From the NCBI GenBank assembly GCA_026387775.1, contig JAPLLC010000115.1, forward strand, positions 1-40,682: a stretch of 40,682 bases of DNA, in the 5' to 3' direction. Position numbers and translations under genes: made by a program. Position 1 is the stretch's first letter. Each line of letters begins with the position of its first letter. This document shows positions 1-8,947 of this stretch, one piece after another. The stretch comes from Candidatus Methylomirabilota bacterium (lineage in GTDB: Bacteria > Methylomirabilota > Methylomirabilia > Methylomirabilales > 2-02-FULL-66-22). The notes under the pieces are model-generated. The model worked only from the letters and a program-made list of their open reading frames with translations, was not told where the DNA came from and ran no database searches.

Positions 1-183
1 CCGCAGTTTCTGTCCCGGAATCGCAAGTATGCGATTCTCGTCAACTTCATCGTCGCCGCCATCCTCACCCCCACGCCCGACGTCTTCAACCAGTGCCTGA
101 TGGCCCTCCCCATGTGCGTGCTGTACGAGCTCGGGATCCTGGCCTCGCGCTTCGTTGTCCGTCGTCCCAAGCCGACAGAATAA
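1..183 (+). CDS. tatC: TatC, C-terminal fragment (Sec-independent protein translocase)
   Basis: The frame is open from the first base of the window and ends at TAA 181-183, giving 60 residues. They match the end of TatC, the multispanning receptor of the twin-arginine translocase: a basic stretch (SRNRKYA), then a hydrophobic segment with the family's typical AAILTPTPDVFNQ turn, then a last membrane helix (ALPMCVLYELGILASRF) and a short basic cytoplasmic tail. The 5' three quarters of the gene lie outside the window. The stop codon directly abuts a palindromic repeat, and the next gene, pdxT, converges on it. The identification rests on the conserved TatC C-terminal pattern, seen by eye. Confidence 0.85.
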   Translation, partial: PQFLSRNRKYAILVNFIVAAILTPTPDVFNQCLMALPMCVLYELGILASRFVVRRPKPTE

Positions 184-353
184 CAGACTGCTGAAAAAGG
201 CCCATCTGCTGCGTTGGCACGCTCGCGCGGCGCTGCGGCGTACATTAAGTACGCCTCGCGCCTGCACCCAGCCTGCGGCTGGGTACCCGGCGTGCCGCCT
301 TGCATCTGGACCTTTTTGAGCAGCCTGGACGGGACGGGTTCTTCAGCAGCCTG
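184..353. repeat. Palindromic dispersed element, copy 1 (between tatC and pdxT)
   Basis: It begins with CAGACTGCTGAAAAAGGCCC directly after the tatC stop codon. An inner inverse end, CCTTTTTGAGCAGCCTG, lies at 311-327 and a second inverse end, TTCAGCAGCCTG, at 342-353. The centre carries GGCGTAC...GTACGCC (about 236-255), itself a small hairpin. Copies are at 28608-28752 and 29073-29223, with a fragment at 38687. The outer right end overlaps pdxT and supplies its TGA stop. In this convergent gap the A5/T5-flanked stem could act as a bidirectional terminator. No transposase is encoded, so a MITE- or REP-like element is the likeliest class. Confidence 0.85.
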
Positions 354-927
354 TGTGTGAGGCGATTTGCAGGAAAAAGCGATGGAGGCGGAGGTCGGCG
401 GTCAGTTCCGGATGGAAGGCGGTGGCGAAGAGGCGGCCCTGGCGGGCGGCCACGGGTGTCCCGTCCGCCAGGCGGGCCAGCACTTCGACTCCGGGCCCTA
501 CCTGCTCGATGATCGGGGCGCGGATGAAGACGGCGTGAAATGGAGGATCTCCCAGGATCGGTATCGAAAGGTCCGCCTCGAAGCTGTCGACCTGGCGGCC
601 GAAGGCGTTCCGGCGGACGGCGATGTCCATCGCCTCCAGGGCCGGGATGCCGCTGGCATCCAGCCGCTTGGCCAGAAGGATCATCCCGGCGCACGTCCCC
701 CAGATGGGGAACCCTTCCCTCGCTAGACTCCTGAGGGGATCGAGAAGGCCGGAGGTGCCGAGCAGGCGGACGATGGTGGTACTCTCACCGCCCGGGAGAA
801 TCAGGCCGTCCAGACCGGTGAGGTCTCGGGGCAGGCGCACTTCCGGCACGGAGACTTCGAGGCGCTCCAAGACCTCGCGGTGTTCGCGAAAATCGCCTTG
901 GAGCGCCAGAACGCCAATCGTCGTCAT
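343..927 (-). CDS. pdxT: PdxT, glutaminase subunit of pyridoxal 5'-phosphate synthase
   Basis: 194 residues, the usual length for PdxT. It is the class I glutamine amidotransferase that hydrolyses glutamine and channels ammonia to PdxS for vitamin B6 (PLP) synthesis in the cytoplasm. Visible signatures are the start GVLALQGDFREH, LPGGESTT (about residues 45-51), the nucleophile elbow GTCAG with Cys79, and the His172/Glu174 pair in FHPEL. The ATG at 927 is chosen because the family begins M-x-x-IGVLALQG; the upstream in-frame codons run into a heptad repeat. It lies 73 bp downstream of pdxS on the same strand, surely one operon. Its last codons (HTGC, TGA) fall in the end of a palindromic repeat, so the extreme C-terminus may be repeat-derived. 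Confidence 0.95.
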   Translation of the reverse strand: MTTIGVLALQGDFREHREVLERLEVSVPEVRLPRDLTGLDGLILPGGESTTIVRLLGTSGLLDPLRSLAREGFPIWGTCAGMILLAKRLDASGIPALEAMDIAVRRNAFGRQVDSFEADLSIPILGDPPFHAVFIRAPIIEQVGPGVEVLARLADGTPVAARQGRLFATAFHPELTADLRLHRFFLQIASHTGC

Positions 928-941
928 GGTAATCACATTGA

Positions 942-994
942 AATGACCAATGACCAACAAGGAGGTCTTCATTGGTCATTGGTCATTGGTCATT
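942..994. repeat. Heptad repeat array forming a hairpin in the pdxS-pdxT spacer
   Basis: Two units of AATGACC (942-955) face three units of ATTGGTC plus ATT (971-994), the reverse complement. The transcript between pdxS and pdxT can therefore fold into a stem. The 7-bp period and unit sequence resemble arrays at 26650-26673, 30444-30514 and 32728-32748. It occupies most of the intercistronic space and may affect mRNA stability or the pdxS:pdxT ratio (inference). Confidence 0.8.
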
Positions 995-1000
995 CTCACG

Positions 1001-1882
1001 TCACCAGCCGCGCGTTGCCAGCAGTTCCTCGGGCTTCAGCGTGCGGATCTCGATCCCCGGCATGGCCTTGCCCAGGCCCCGCGAGACCTCGGCGATGATC
1101 TTGGCATCCTTGTAGTGGGTCGTGGCTTGCACGATGGCCTTGGCGCGGGGGGCGGGATCGGTCGACTTGAAAATGCCCGAGCCGACGAAGACCCCGTCCA
1201 CGCCGAGCTGCATCATGAGCGCTGCGTCGGCCGGGGTGGCGATCCCGCCCGCGGCAAAGTTGACCACGGGCAGGCGACCGGCTCGGGCCACCTCGGCCAA
1301 CAGCTCGAAGGGGGCTCCGAGCGTCTTGGCCTCCGCCATCAGCTCTTCCTGGCCCATGTTCTGCAGTTTGCGGATTTCGCCCAGGACCGCCCGCGCGTGT
1401 CGCACGGCCTCGACCACGTTCCCGGTCCCGGCCTCGCCCTTGGTCCGGATCATGGCCGCCCCTTCGCCGATCCGCCGCAATGCCTCGCCGAGATTCCGAC
1501 AGCCGCAGACGAACGGGACCGCGAAGTCGTGCTTCCAGACGTGGTGCTCCTCGTCGGCCGGCGTCAAGACCTCGGACTCGTCGATGTAATCTACCCCCAA
1601 GGCCTCCAGGACCTGCGCCTCGACGAAGTGGCCGATCCGGCACTTGGCCATGACCGGGATGCTTACGGCCCGCTTGATCTCCTCGATGATGGCCGGGTCT
1701 GACATGCGGGCCACGCCCCCCGCCGCCCGGATATCGGCGGGGACCCGTTCCAGCGCCATGACGGCGCAGGCGCCGGCGTCCTCGGCAATCTTCGCATGCT
1801 CCGCCGTCACGACATCCATGATCACCCCGCCCTTCAGCATCTGGGCGAGCCCGACCTTCACCGTCCAGGTTCCCTTCTCCAC
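1001..1882 (-). CDS. pdxS: PdxS, synthase subunit of pyridoxal 5'-phosphate synthase
   Basis: 293 residues from a GTG start, exactly the common PdxS length. It makes PLP from ribose 5-phosphate, glyceraldehyde 3-phosphate and PdxT-delivered ammonia, as a dodecameric beta/alpha barrel. The catalytic lysines are visible as Lys80 in [10 protein letters not shown] and Lys148 in [12 protein letters not shown]; the phosphate-binding loops ([22 protein letters not shown]) are intact. GTG at 1880-1882 is preferred over the in-frame ATG further upstream because a strong AAGGAGG lies 7 nt before it and because the family starts here. It is first in the pdxST operon, downstream of a good sigma70-type promoter. 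Confidence 0.97.
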   Translation of the reverse strand: MEKGTWTVKVGLAQMLKGGVIMDVVTAEHAKIAEDAGACAVMALERVPADIRAAGGVARMSDPAIIEEIKRAVSIPVMAKCRIGHFVEAQVLEALGVDYIDESEVLTPADEEHHVWKHDFAVPFVCGCRNLGEALRRIGEGAAMIRTKGEAGTGNVVEAVRHARAVLGEIRKLQNMGQEELMAEAKTLGAPFELLAEVARAGRLPVVNFAAGGIATPADAALMMQLGVDGVFVGSGIFKSTDPAPRAKAIVQATTHYKDAKIIAEVSRGLGKAMPGIEIRTLKPEELLATRGW

Positions 1883-1931
1883 GATGCGCCTCCTTCGTGC
1901 TGGTGCTGTCATTTAGCCAGTTAGATCTACT

Positions 1932-1960
1932 ATTATAGACCTCTGCTGTAATCCCGGCAA
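1932..1960 (-). promoter_or_regulatory. Sigma70-like promoter of pdxST
   Basis: On the minus strand TTGCCG (1955-1960) is followed after 17 bp by a perfect TATAAT (1932-1937), about 50 bp before the pdxS GTG. Spacing and -10 are consensus; the -35 matches 4 of 6. No operator is evident. Confidence 0.6.
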
Positions 1961-2039
1961 GGGGTTCATGAGGGGCATGGTATTCATGGGGGGGGCTGTG
2001 TGAGCGGGGCAGAGGCCGGGGAGGGATCTTCCGAGCCCG

Positions 2040-2060
2040 CCCGGTCCGCAGCGGACCGGG
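2040..2060 (-). terminator. GC-rich hairpin just after phoU
   Basis: CCCGGTCCGC / GCGGACCGGG forms a 10-bp inverted repeat around a single base, starting 2 nt after the phoU stop codon. There is no T tract, so it would be a transcript-end stabiliser or Rho-assisted stop rather than a classical intrinsic terminator. It separates the Pho block from the pdxS promoter. Confidence 0.45.
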
Positions 2061-2061
2061 G

Positions 2062-2733
2062 TTAGTGCCCCTGTTCTTGCGGGGTGACGTGGCGGACGTT
2101 CTTGCCCTCCACCAGGAAGATGACCATCTCGGCGATGTTGGTGGCGTGGTCGGCCACCCGCTCCAGATGGCGGGACACCAAAAGCAGGCCAATGGCGCGC
2201 GGGATCGTGCTCGTGTCGCCCATCATGAAGGTGAGGAGCTCTCGGAACACCTGGTTCTTCAGGGCATCTACCTTGTTGTCGGCCTCGATCACCTCGCGCG
2301 CGAGCGTGACATCTTTGCGCACGAAGGCGTCCAGGCACTCGCGCAGCATCTTCTGGGCGAGCTGGCTCATGATGGGGATGTCGATGTAGGGTTTGAGCTG
2401 TGATTCTTCGTTCAGCTCGAGGGCGCGCTCGGAGATGTTCACCGCCTGGTCGGCCATCCGCTCCAGGTCCGTGCTGACCTTCATGGCCGTGGTGAGAAAA
2501 CGCAGTTCGCCGGCGGCGGGCTGGTAGAGAGCCAGCATCCGGACGCAATCCTCATCGATCTCCACTTCCAGGTGATCTGCCCGCTCGTCCGAGGCAATTG
2601 TGTCCTCGGCCAGGCGAGAATCCCGGTCGACCAAGGAGGTCACGGCGTTCTCGACCATAATCTCCACAATACTGCCGAGCCTCAGGACCTTCTCCTTGAC
2701 CTGTTCCAATTCTTCGTGAAAATACCGCGTCAT
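2062..2733 (-). CDS. phoU: PhoU, phosphate transport/signalling regulator
   Basis: 223 residues, all helical in character, made of two tandem PhoU domains (about 5-95 and 110-210). It links the PstSCAB transporter to the PhoR kinase and restrains phosphate uptake when phosphate is plentiful. Each half carries the expected acidic metal-cluster pattern (LERMADQAVNI near 83-93, LERVADHATNI near 188-198). The ATG at 2733 is chosen over an upstream TTG because it is followed directly by the family's N-terminal pattern (TRYFHEELEQ) and has GAGG upstream. It is the last gene of the pst block, 89 bp after pstB. Confidence 0.95.
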   Translation of the reverse strand: MTRYFHEELEQVKEKVLRLGSIVEIMVENAVTSLVDRDSRLAEDTIASDERADHLEVEIDEDCVRMLALYQPAAGELRFLTTAMKVSTDLERMADQAVNISERALELNEESQLKPYIDIPIMSQLAQKMLRECLDAFVRKDVTLAREVIEADNKVDALKNQVFRELLTFMMGDTSTIPRAIGLLLVSRHLERVADHATNIAEMVIFLVEGKNVRHVTPQEQGH

Positions 2734-2822
2734 ACCATCCTCGCCGGTGCTCAATGCACCTACCGATCTGAACTATACATCTAGAAATGGGGCGGCGCCA
2801 GACCTGCCCTGTCCGTCCCGGA

Positions 2823-3602
2823 CTATCCGAAGCGTCCGGTGATGTAGTCTTCTGTCCGCTTATCCCGGGGGTTGGTGAAGATCTTGGTGGTCAGGTCGAA
2901 TTCCACCATCTCTCCTAGGAGGAAGAAGCCGGTATGGTCCGACACCCGGGCGGCCTGCTGCATGTTGTGCGTGACGATGACGATGGTGTACTGGTTCTTG
3001 AGCGTATGGATCAGTTCCTCGATCTTGCCGGTGGAGATGGGGTCCAGGGCGGAGCACGGCTCGTCCATGAGGAGGACCTCGGGCTCCACGGCCAGGGCGC
3101 GGGCGATGCAGAGTCGCTGCTGCTGTCCGCCGGAGAGACCGAGACCGCTCTCGTGCAGCCGATCCTTCACCTCGTCCCAGAGGGCGGCCGCCTGCAGGCT
3201 CCGCTCCACGATCTCACTCACGACCGAATTGCTGACGCCAAAGATCCGCAGTCCGTAGGCGACGTTCTCGTAGATCGACTTGGGGAAGGGATTGGACTTC
3301 TGGAAGACCATACCGACCCTCTTCCGTAGCTCCGAGACGTCCACCTGCGGGTCGTAGATGTCCACGCCGTGGATCCGGATGGACCCATCCAGCGTGACAT
3401 GGTCGATGAGATCGTTGAGCCGATTGAAACAGCGCAGCAGGGTCGTCTTTCCACATCCCGAGGGGCCGATGAAGGCGGTGGTCTTTCGTGACGGGATGTC
3501 GAGGTTCACATTGAACAGGGCCTGTTTTTGGCCGTACTTCAGATTCACCTCCCGGACCTGGATCATGGAATCCGCGACGGGTCCCACCTCGAGATTCGGC
3601 AT
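2823..3602 (-). CDS. pstB: PstB, phosphate ABC transporter ATPase
   Basis: 259 residues, the normal PstB size. It is the cytoplasmic ATPase that powers high-affinity phosphate import through PstC-PstA. Walker A is GPSGCGKTT, followed by a Q-loop in [19 protein letters not shown], the signature LSGGQQQR, Walker B VLLMDEP, and the switch histidine in IVTHNMQQ. The [10 protein letters not shown] stretch and the ending DYITGRFG are typical of PstB rather than other ATPases. The ATG at 3602 has GGGGAGG 5 nt upstream; the frame extends further 5' but without family similarity. It sits between pstA and phoU. Confidence 0.96.
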   Translation of the reverse strand: MPNLEVGPVADSMIQVREVNLKYGQKQALFNVNLDIPSRKTTAFIGPSGCGKTTLLRCFNRLNDLIDHVTLDGSIRIHGVDIYDPQVDVSELRKRVGMVFQKSNPFPKSIYENVAYGLRIFGVSNSVVSEIVERSLQAAALWDEVKDRLHESGLGLSGGQQQRLCIARALAVEPEVLLMDEPCSALDPISTGKIEELIHTLKNQYTIVIVTHNMQQAARVSDHTGFFLLGEMVEFDLTTKIFTNPRDKRTEDYITGRFG

Positions 3603-3692
3603 GTGACCTCCCCTATCGGAACCCTCGCGCCGGATCTCCGGCATCTTCGGTGGTGAGGTGAGCAGCTCGAGCACGAAACGCCTCCTGCCGCC

Positions 3693-5312
3693 TCAGAAGG
3701 ACACGGCGGCAAACTTCTTTCGAAGCCGATTGCGGATGAGGATCGCGGCGAGGTTCAGCGCCAGGACCAGCACGAGCAGCAGGAACGCCGTGGTGAAGAC
3801 CATGGGCCGGGCCGCGTCCACGTTCGGCGACTGGAATCCGACGTCATAGATGTGGAAGCCGAGGTGCATGAACTTGCGCTCCAGATGGAAGAAGGGGAAG
3901 AAACCATCCAGCGGGAGCGCGGGAGCCAGCTTCACCACGCCGGTGATCATCAGGGGGGCCACCTCGCCGGCGGCGCGGGCCATGGCCAGGATGAGTCCCG
4001 TCAGGATGGAGGGCATGACGGCCGGCAGCACCACCCGCCAGGTGGTCTCCAGCTTGGTGGCTCCCAGGGCCAGCGATCCCTCGCGCGTCTCGGGAGGGAT
4101 CGCCGCCAGGCCTTCTTCGGTAGCGACGATGACCACCGGCACGGTGAGCAGGGCCAGCGTCAGTGACGCCCAGAGGATCCCGCCGGTGCCGAAGGTCGGC
4201 GTGGGCAGCGCCTCGGGGAAGAAGATCCGGTCGATCCCACCGCCGATGATGTAGATGAAGAACCCGACACCGAACACGCCGAAGACGATGGAGGGGACGC
4301 CCGCCAGGTTGTTCACGGCGATCCGCACCGCGCTGACGAACGGCCCCTGCTTGGCATACTCACGAAGGTAGAAGGCCGCCAGGACGCCCAGCGGAGTCAC
4401 CAGGATGCTCATGATCAGCACCATCATCACGGTGCCGAAGATGGCCGGGAAGATGCCGCCTTCGGTGTTGGACTCGCGCGGATCGTCGGTAAGGAACTCC
4501 CAGAGGGTGGCAAGGTAGAAGGCGCCTTTCTGGAGAAGGCTCATGGTGTTGGGGCGGGTTGCCCGCACGATCTGGGCCAGAGGGAGATCCTTCTCTTTGC
4601 CACCCGCCGCGGCCACGATCACGCTGGCGGTCTGCTGCCGGCGGAGGGTATTCAGCCGACTCTCCTCCTGCTTGAATTCACCCTGTAGTGCGGCCATTTC
4701 CTGTTTCAGGGTGTCCACCTCGGCCCCGCTCGTGACCCCGTGCAGCTCCAGTCGCCGCAGGCGAAGCCGGATCTTCTCTTGGGCGAAGTTGATGGCGCCG
4801 ACCTCATCCTTCTCGATTTTCCTGATGGCGAGAAAGAGACGCTGTGCCTCGGGCAGGCGGGCCTGGAGCGCCGCCCAGCCCGCATCGTCTCCCTGCGCCA
4901 CAGTCTGCCCGCCCTCTTTCAGGGCCGCGACGACGCCGTACAGGTTCCCCCATTCGCGCCGCTGGATCAAGACCGCGTCGGCGGGGGTCTCGCGCTTCAC
5001 GATCTTCGGCTCGTCCAGCCAGACGAAGTCGGCCCCATACAGGTCGCGGTTCCCGACCTTCAACTGGATGCGGAACTGCGCGGAGCCGCCCGGCGCGGTG
5101 CCGGGGGTGGGGATCGCCTCCCGATCGGTGACCTCGCCCATCTGGACCGTGCCGTCGGCGAGGGTCAGCCGGACGATCGGGGACGGCCAGAAGAACCCTA
5201 GGCCGTTTGCCATCACCAGGAAGACGAGCCCGGCCACCATGATCAGGCTGAGGGCGAGGGCGCCGCCGGTGAGCCACACGAAGGGCTCGCCGCTTCTCCA
5301 GAAGTTCTTCAT
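3693..5312 (-). CDS. pstA: PstA, phosphate ABC transporter permease, long form
   Basis: 539 residues, nearly twice the classical PstA (about 290). Residues 1-40 hold a first membrane helix. Residues about 45-260 form a soluble, partly coiled-coil insert (repeated Glu/Lys/Leu around 160-235). The last 260 or so residues are the permease core with about six membrane helices and the conserved cytoplasmic loop EEGLAAIPPETREGSLALGATKLETTWRVVLP region (about 395-425). It pairs with PstC to form the phosphate channel. Its ATG overlaps the pstC stop codon (ATGA), showing translational coupling. Long PstA forms are known in proteobacteria; the role of the insert is not established. Confidence 0.93.
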   Translation of the reverse strand: MKNFWRSGEPFVWLTGGALALSLIMVAGLVFLVMANGLGFFWPSPIVRLTLADGTVQMGEVTDREAIPTPGTAPGGSAQFRIQLKVGNRDLYGADFVWLDEPKIVKRETPADAVLIQRREWGNLYGVVAALKEGGQTVAQGDDAGWAALQARLPEAQRLFLAIRKIEKDEVGAINFAQEKIRLRLRRLELHGVTSGAEVDTLKQEMAALQGEFKQEESRLNTLRRQQTASVIVAAAGGKEKDLPLAQIVRATRPNTMSLLQKGAFYLATLWEFLTDDPRESNTEGGIFPAIFGTVMMVLIMSILVTPLGVLAAFYLREYAKQGPFVSAVRIAVNNLAGVPSIVFGVFGVGFFIYIIGGGIDRIFFPEALPTPTFGTGGILWASLTLALLTVPVVIVATEEGLAAIPPETREGSLALGATKLETTWRVVLPAVMPSILTGLILAMARAAGEVAPLMITGVVKLAPALPLDGFFPFFHLERKFMHLGFHIYDVGFQSPNVDAARPMVFTTAFLLLVLVLALNLAAILIRNRLRKKFAAVSF

Positions 5313-7582
5313 AGGTACCGGAACTTCCGTCGCAGCCGCAGCCGGACCAGCTCGGCGACGGTGTTGACGGCGAAGGTCATGATGAAGAGCAGGAGGGCGG
5401 CGAGGAAGAGGACACGAAAGAGAGTCCCGCCGTCGGGGGCCTCGGGCAGCTCCACGGCGATGTTGGCCGACAGCGCCCGGAAGCCGCTGAAGACGTTCCA
5501 GTTCATCACGGGCGTGTTCCCGGTCGCCATCAAGACGATCATGGTCTCGCCCACGGCACGCCCGAATCCGATCATGATGGCGGAGAAGATCCCCGGACTC
5601 GCGGTCGGCAGGACGACGCGCAGGGCGGTCTGCCAGCGCGTCGCGCCCAGGGCCAGGGAGCCTGCGACCAGATGCTGGGGGACGTTGGACAGGGAGTCTT
5701 CCGCGATAGTGAAAATGATCGGGATGACGGCGAACCCCATGGCGATTCCCACGACCAGGGAGTTCCGCTGGTCATACCCCAGGCCGAGCATGCCGAGGAG
5801 CCAGCTCCGGTAGTCGCCCGCGAGGAGATACCGTTCGACGATCCCTCCGAGCTGGAAGGAGAGCCAGGTTCCCAGCAGGAGGATGGGCACCAAGAGGGCC
5901 ACCTCCGTGCCGGGCAAGACCCGCTTGCGCAGTCCGATCGGGGTGGCGCGCCAGGCGAAGACGGCCGCGAGGATCATGGGCGGGATCACCAGCTCGATGA
6001 GGAACAGGCCGGGGACGATCCGCTCCACCCGTGGCGCCAGCCACAGTCCGGCCAGGAAGCCCAGGACGACGCTGGGGAGGGCAGCCATGATCTCCACCGT
6101 CGGCTTGACCACCCCCTTGAGCTTTGGATGCATGAACTGGGAGGCGTACAGTGCGGCCAGCAGGGCGATCGGGACGGCGATCAGCAGGGCGTAGAACGTG
6201 CCCTTCAGCGTTCCATAGATGAGCGGAATGAGGCTGAGCTTGGATTCGAATTCGTCGGTCGCGCCGGTGGATTGCCAGACATACGCCGGCCCCTTGTACC
6301 CCTCGTACCAGACCTTGCCGAACAGGGTGGCGAGGGTCGTCTCGGGGTGCCGGTTGTCCAGCGACCACTGTGAGAGGAGGCCGTCGGCGTCCAGCAGGAT
6401 GAAGCCGTCCGCCTTGGGGGCGAAGACGGCGGTCCGGATGCCGGGATGCTCGGCTTGTACCGTGAGGAGGGTCTTGCCCGAGGTCCCGTAGTGAAGGCGG
6501 GTCGTCCCCGATCCGTCCACCGTGACGAAACTCTTGTCCCGATAGGACGGCTCGATGGCCACGACCGGCCCTGCGTGTCCCGTGAAGGTGTAGATCCGGA
6601 CCAGCGGTTGGTTTCCCCCGTCCATCTGGATCAGACGCCAGGCGCTCACTCCACCGCTGGCATCTCCGACGATCAGTGTGCGGTCGCCCGACAGGAAGCT
6701 CATGGCTGTGATGCCGGCGTGGGGTGGACCGGTCGCTTCGACCGACCTCCCGAGCTTGGGCGCGCTGGGATCGCGCAGGTCAAATTGGACCAGTTGCCCC
6801 GACGAAGTCCCCACGAAGAGGTCCTCACCGCGGGCGTCCAGGGCCAAGGCGCTGATCTCGCCTGCCGTGGGCATGGAGAGGGTCTGGCGGAATTCTTCCT
6901 TGGCGGGCGGTCCGATCAGGGGCTTGGTCTCGCTGACGGTCACCAGGACGAGGTCATGTGGGCCGATCGCCGCGACCGTGATAGGGCCCGTCTTGGTCTC
7001 CACGTATGCCACGTGCCGGATCGGCCGGCCCTCGGGATCCGTCGTGACGGGTCCCGTCGACGTCGCCTCGGGTGTGATCGTCCGCTTCCCATCCTGGTGA
7101 GAGACCGCGAATTTGACCTCAACGGGAAGCACCCGGCCATCCGAGAGGCCCAGCGCGAATGGGCCTCGGCCGAGCTGGGACGCCGTCATGATCGTGGCGG
7201 CCCCGAGGTCGGCCAGCGGGGCCATGTGGGGGGGCACGGCGTCCCCCTTCAGCGGGGCGAACCGTAGGCCGTCAGGGGAGACCATAAACGCGATCTCCCG
7301 GTACTCGTCGACGCCGAGGGCAAGTGGGGGAGCGCCGAGGGCGATGCGTATTCCGGGCAGGGGTGTGGCGGTCGGCCGCTTGAAGAGCGGATAGATCTGC
7401 ACCACGATCACGAAGAGAATGGCCAGGATTGCCCCGATGATCGTTACGCCGCCCAGTGTGACCGCCCAGCGGGCGAAGCGATCCAGGAGCAGGCGGTGTC
7501 GTGCGGCCTTCCAGGGAGCGGAAACCGGACGAGCCGCCTCGCGCGACTCGTCCGGCTGGACTGTGGCGCTCTGAATCGACAC
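5309..7582 (-). CDS. pstC: PstC, phosphate ABC transporter permease with large extracytoplasmic insert
   Basis: 757 residues against about 320 for the short form. A cytoplasmic N-terminus and one helix (about 38-65) are followed by some 370 residues predicted to face the periplasm, with repeated beta-strand/turn patterns. Phrases such as ISALALDARGEDLFVGTSSG and ITAMSFLSGDRTLIVGD recall WD40-type propeller blades. The permease core follows (about 455-757) with the EAA-like loop EDSLSNVPQHLVAGSLALGA. It is translated 9 nt after pstS and overlaps pstA by 4 bp. The propeller could dock PstS or sense a ligand (inference). Family assignment is firm; the fold of the insert is read from pattern only. 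Confidence 0.93.
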   Translation of the reverse strand: MSIQSATVQPDESREAARPVSAPWKAARHRLLLDRFARWAVTLGGVTIIGAILAILFVIVVQIYPLFKRPTATPLPGIRIALGAPPLALGVDEYREIAFMVSPDGLRFAPLKGDAVPPHMAPLADLGAATIMTASQLGRGPFALGLSDGRVLPVEVKFAVSHQDGKRTITPEATSTGPVTTDPEGRPIRHVAYVETKTGPITVAAIGPHDLVLVTVSETKPLIGPPAKEEFRQTLSMPTAGEISALALDARGEDLFVGTSSGQLVQFDLRDPSAPKLGRSVEATGPPHAGITAMSFLSGDRTLIVGDASGGVSAWRLIQMDGGNQPLVRIYTFTGHAGPVVAIEPSYRDKSFVTVDGSGTTRLHYGTSGKTLLTVQAEHPGIRTAVFAPKADGFILLDADGLLSQWSLDNRHPETTLATLFGKVWYEGYKGPAYVWQSTGATDEFESKLSLIPLIYGTLKGTFYALLIAVPIALLAALYASQFMHPKLKGVVKPTVEIMAALPSVVLGFLAGLWLAPRVERIVPGLFLIELVIPPMILAAVFAWRATPIGLRKRVLPGTEVALLVPILLLGTWLSFQLGGIVERYLLAGDYRSWLLGMLGLGYDQRNSLVVGIAMGFAVIPIIFTIAEDSLSNVPQHLVAGSLALGATRWQTALRVVLPTASPGIFSAIMIGFGRAVGETMIVLMATGNTPVMNWNVFSGFRALSANIAVELPEAPDGGTLFRVLFLAALLLFIMTFAVNTVAELVRLRLRRKFRYL

Positions 7583-7591
7583 AATGGTTCC

Positions 7592-8572
7592 CTACTGGAT
7601 CTTGGCCAATTCTTCCTTGGCGATCGAGTCGAGGATAGGGAAGAAACCGTCCTTGATCACGACTTCCTGTCCCGGCTTGGCAAGCACGAACTTCATGAAC
7701 TCACGGGTCAAGGGGTCCAGCGGCTTGCCGGGGGCGCGGTTGATGTAGACGTACAGGAAGCGGGACAGCGGATACTTCCCGGAGTATGCGTTCGCCGCCG
7801 TGGCGTCGGTGCAAGCCCCACCGGCCTTCTCGGAGAGGGGAAGGGCGCGGACGCCCGCCGTGGTATACCCGATGCCGCTATATCCCATGGCGAAGCGATC
7901 CACGGTGACGCCCTGCACCACCGCCGCCGATCCGGGCTGCTCCTTCACCTCGTCCTTGTAGTCGCCGTTCTTCATGACGTGTTCCTTGAAGAACCCGTAT
8001 GTGCCCGAGGCGGAGTTACGGCCGAAGAGGCTGATGGGCCGCGCCGCCCAATCCCCGGTCAGGCCGAGCTGGCCCCAGATCTTCACATCTTCCTTGGCGC
8101 CGCCGCGACGGGACTTGGAGAAGACACCGTCCACCTGGTCGAAACTCATACACTTGAGCGGGTTGTCCTTATTCACGAAGACCGCCAGGGCGTCCACGGC
8201 CACGCGGATGCGGGTGGGCTTGTAGCCAAACTTCTTCTCGAACTCGTCCACCTCGCTCGACTTCATCTCGCGGGACATCGGACCGAGCTGGGCCGTTCCG
8301 CCGATGAGCGCCGGGGGCGCCGTGCCGGAGCCCTTGCCCTCGATCTGGATCTTGACGTTGGGATAGAGCTTGTTGAACGTCTCCGCCCAGAGGGTCATGA
8401 CGTTGTTCAGGGTGTCGGAGCCGACACTGGAGACGCTACCGGACACACCACTCACGGTGGAGTAGGCCGGCAGGGCGGGATCCACTTGAAGTGCATCGGC
8501 GGCGCCGGAGGGAGCCGCCAGGACAAGCATGCCTAGGAGAAGGATGAGCGTGAAGAGATTTCGGAAACGCAT
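7592..8572 (-). CDS. pstS: PstS, periplasmic phosphate-binding protein
   Basis: 326 residues. A Sec signal peptide is clear (MRFRNLFTLILLLGMLVLAA, cleavage near SGAADA). The mature protein has the PBP-like phosphate-binding fold: SSVGSDTLNNVMTLW near the start, GKGSGTAPPALIGGTAQLGPMSR, and FGRNSASGTYGFF, the serine/threonine-rich loops that bind phosphate. It delivers phosphate to PstC/PstA. The ATG at 8572 is chosen because AAGGAG lies just upstream and the signal peptide starts there; the frame is open far upstream but codes nothing family-like. It is the first classical pst gene, downstream of a small membrane ORF and Pho boxes. Confidence 0.95.
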   Translation of the reverse strand: MRFRNLFTLILLLGMLVLAAPSGAADALQVDPALPAYSTVSGVSGSVSSVGSDTLNNVMTLWAETFNKLYPNVKIQIEGKGSGTAPPALIGGTAQLGPMSREMKSSEVDEFEKKFGYKPTRIRVAVDALAVFVNKDNPLKCMSFDQVDGVFSKSRRGGAKEDVKIWGQLGLTGDWAARPISLFGRNSASGTYGFFKEHVMKNGDYKDEVKEQPGSAAVVQGVTVDRFAMGYSGIGYTTAGVRALPLSEKAGGACTDATAANAYSGKYPLSRFLYVYINRAPGKPLDPLTREFMKFVLAKPGQEVVIKDGFFPILDSIAKEELAKIQ

Positions 8573-8663
8573 GGAGCGACTCCTTCTTTCTTCGTTATAT
8601 GTGAGCGAGAACCATCGTGGGGTGCACGTCGTCCAGGGCGTCGGCGTCCCGGTCTGGGGGGGG

Positions 8664-8891
8664 CTACTCCAACGTCCTGAGCACGAAATAGACGGCGGCA
8701 CAGAGGAGGATCCCGACCAGGAAGACCGCGATCCGCACCCCGGGATCCTTTTCTGCGCGGTACTCGCCCCGGCCGTGCATCGCGAGGGCGCAGGCCTGGG
8801 CCCGACGGTACCGAACGATCCCGTACGCCAGCGATAGATAGACGGCGATCCAGGCAAGGAATAGTAAGGTATTCACGATAACTCTCATCAT
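8664..8891 (-). CDS. Small two-helix membrane protein between phoR and pstS
   Basis: About 75 residues from ATG 8891 (a second ATG follows at once). It shows a membrane helix near the start (VIVNTLLFLAWIAVYLSLAYGIV), a basic/acidic cytoplasmic or periplasmic loop (YRRAQ...GEYRAEKDPG) and a second helix (VRIAVFLVGILLCAAVYFVL), ending RTLE. No family is recognised. It lies in the same direction as pstS, 91 bp upstream, inside the region downstream of the Pho boxes, so it is probably co-transcribed and phosphate-regulated. No clear ribosome-binding site precedes the start, and alternative TTG starts exist, so the N-terminus is uncertain. Confidence 0.5.
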   Translation of the reverse strand: MMRVIVNTLLFLAWIAVYLSLAYGIVRYRRAQACALAMHGRGEYRAEKDPGVRIAVFLVGILLCAAVYFVLRTLE

Positions 8892-8947
8892 GGACGACGC
8901 TGCAAGCGACGTGTTTGCTCCGACTGCGGCAATGATGCGACGCCAAT

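Noticed and set aside
184-353. Insertion sequence
   Set aside because: Too short and without a transposase frame; treated as a non-autonomous palindromic element.
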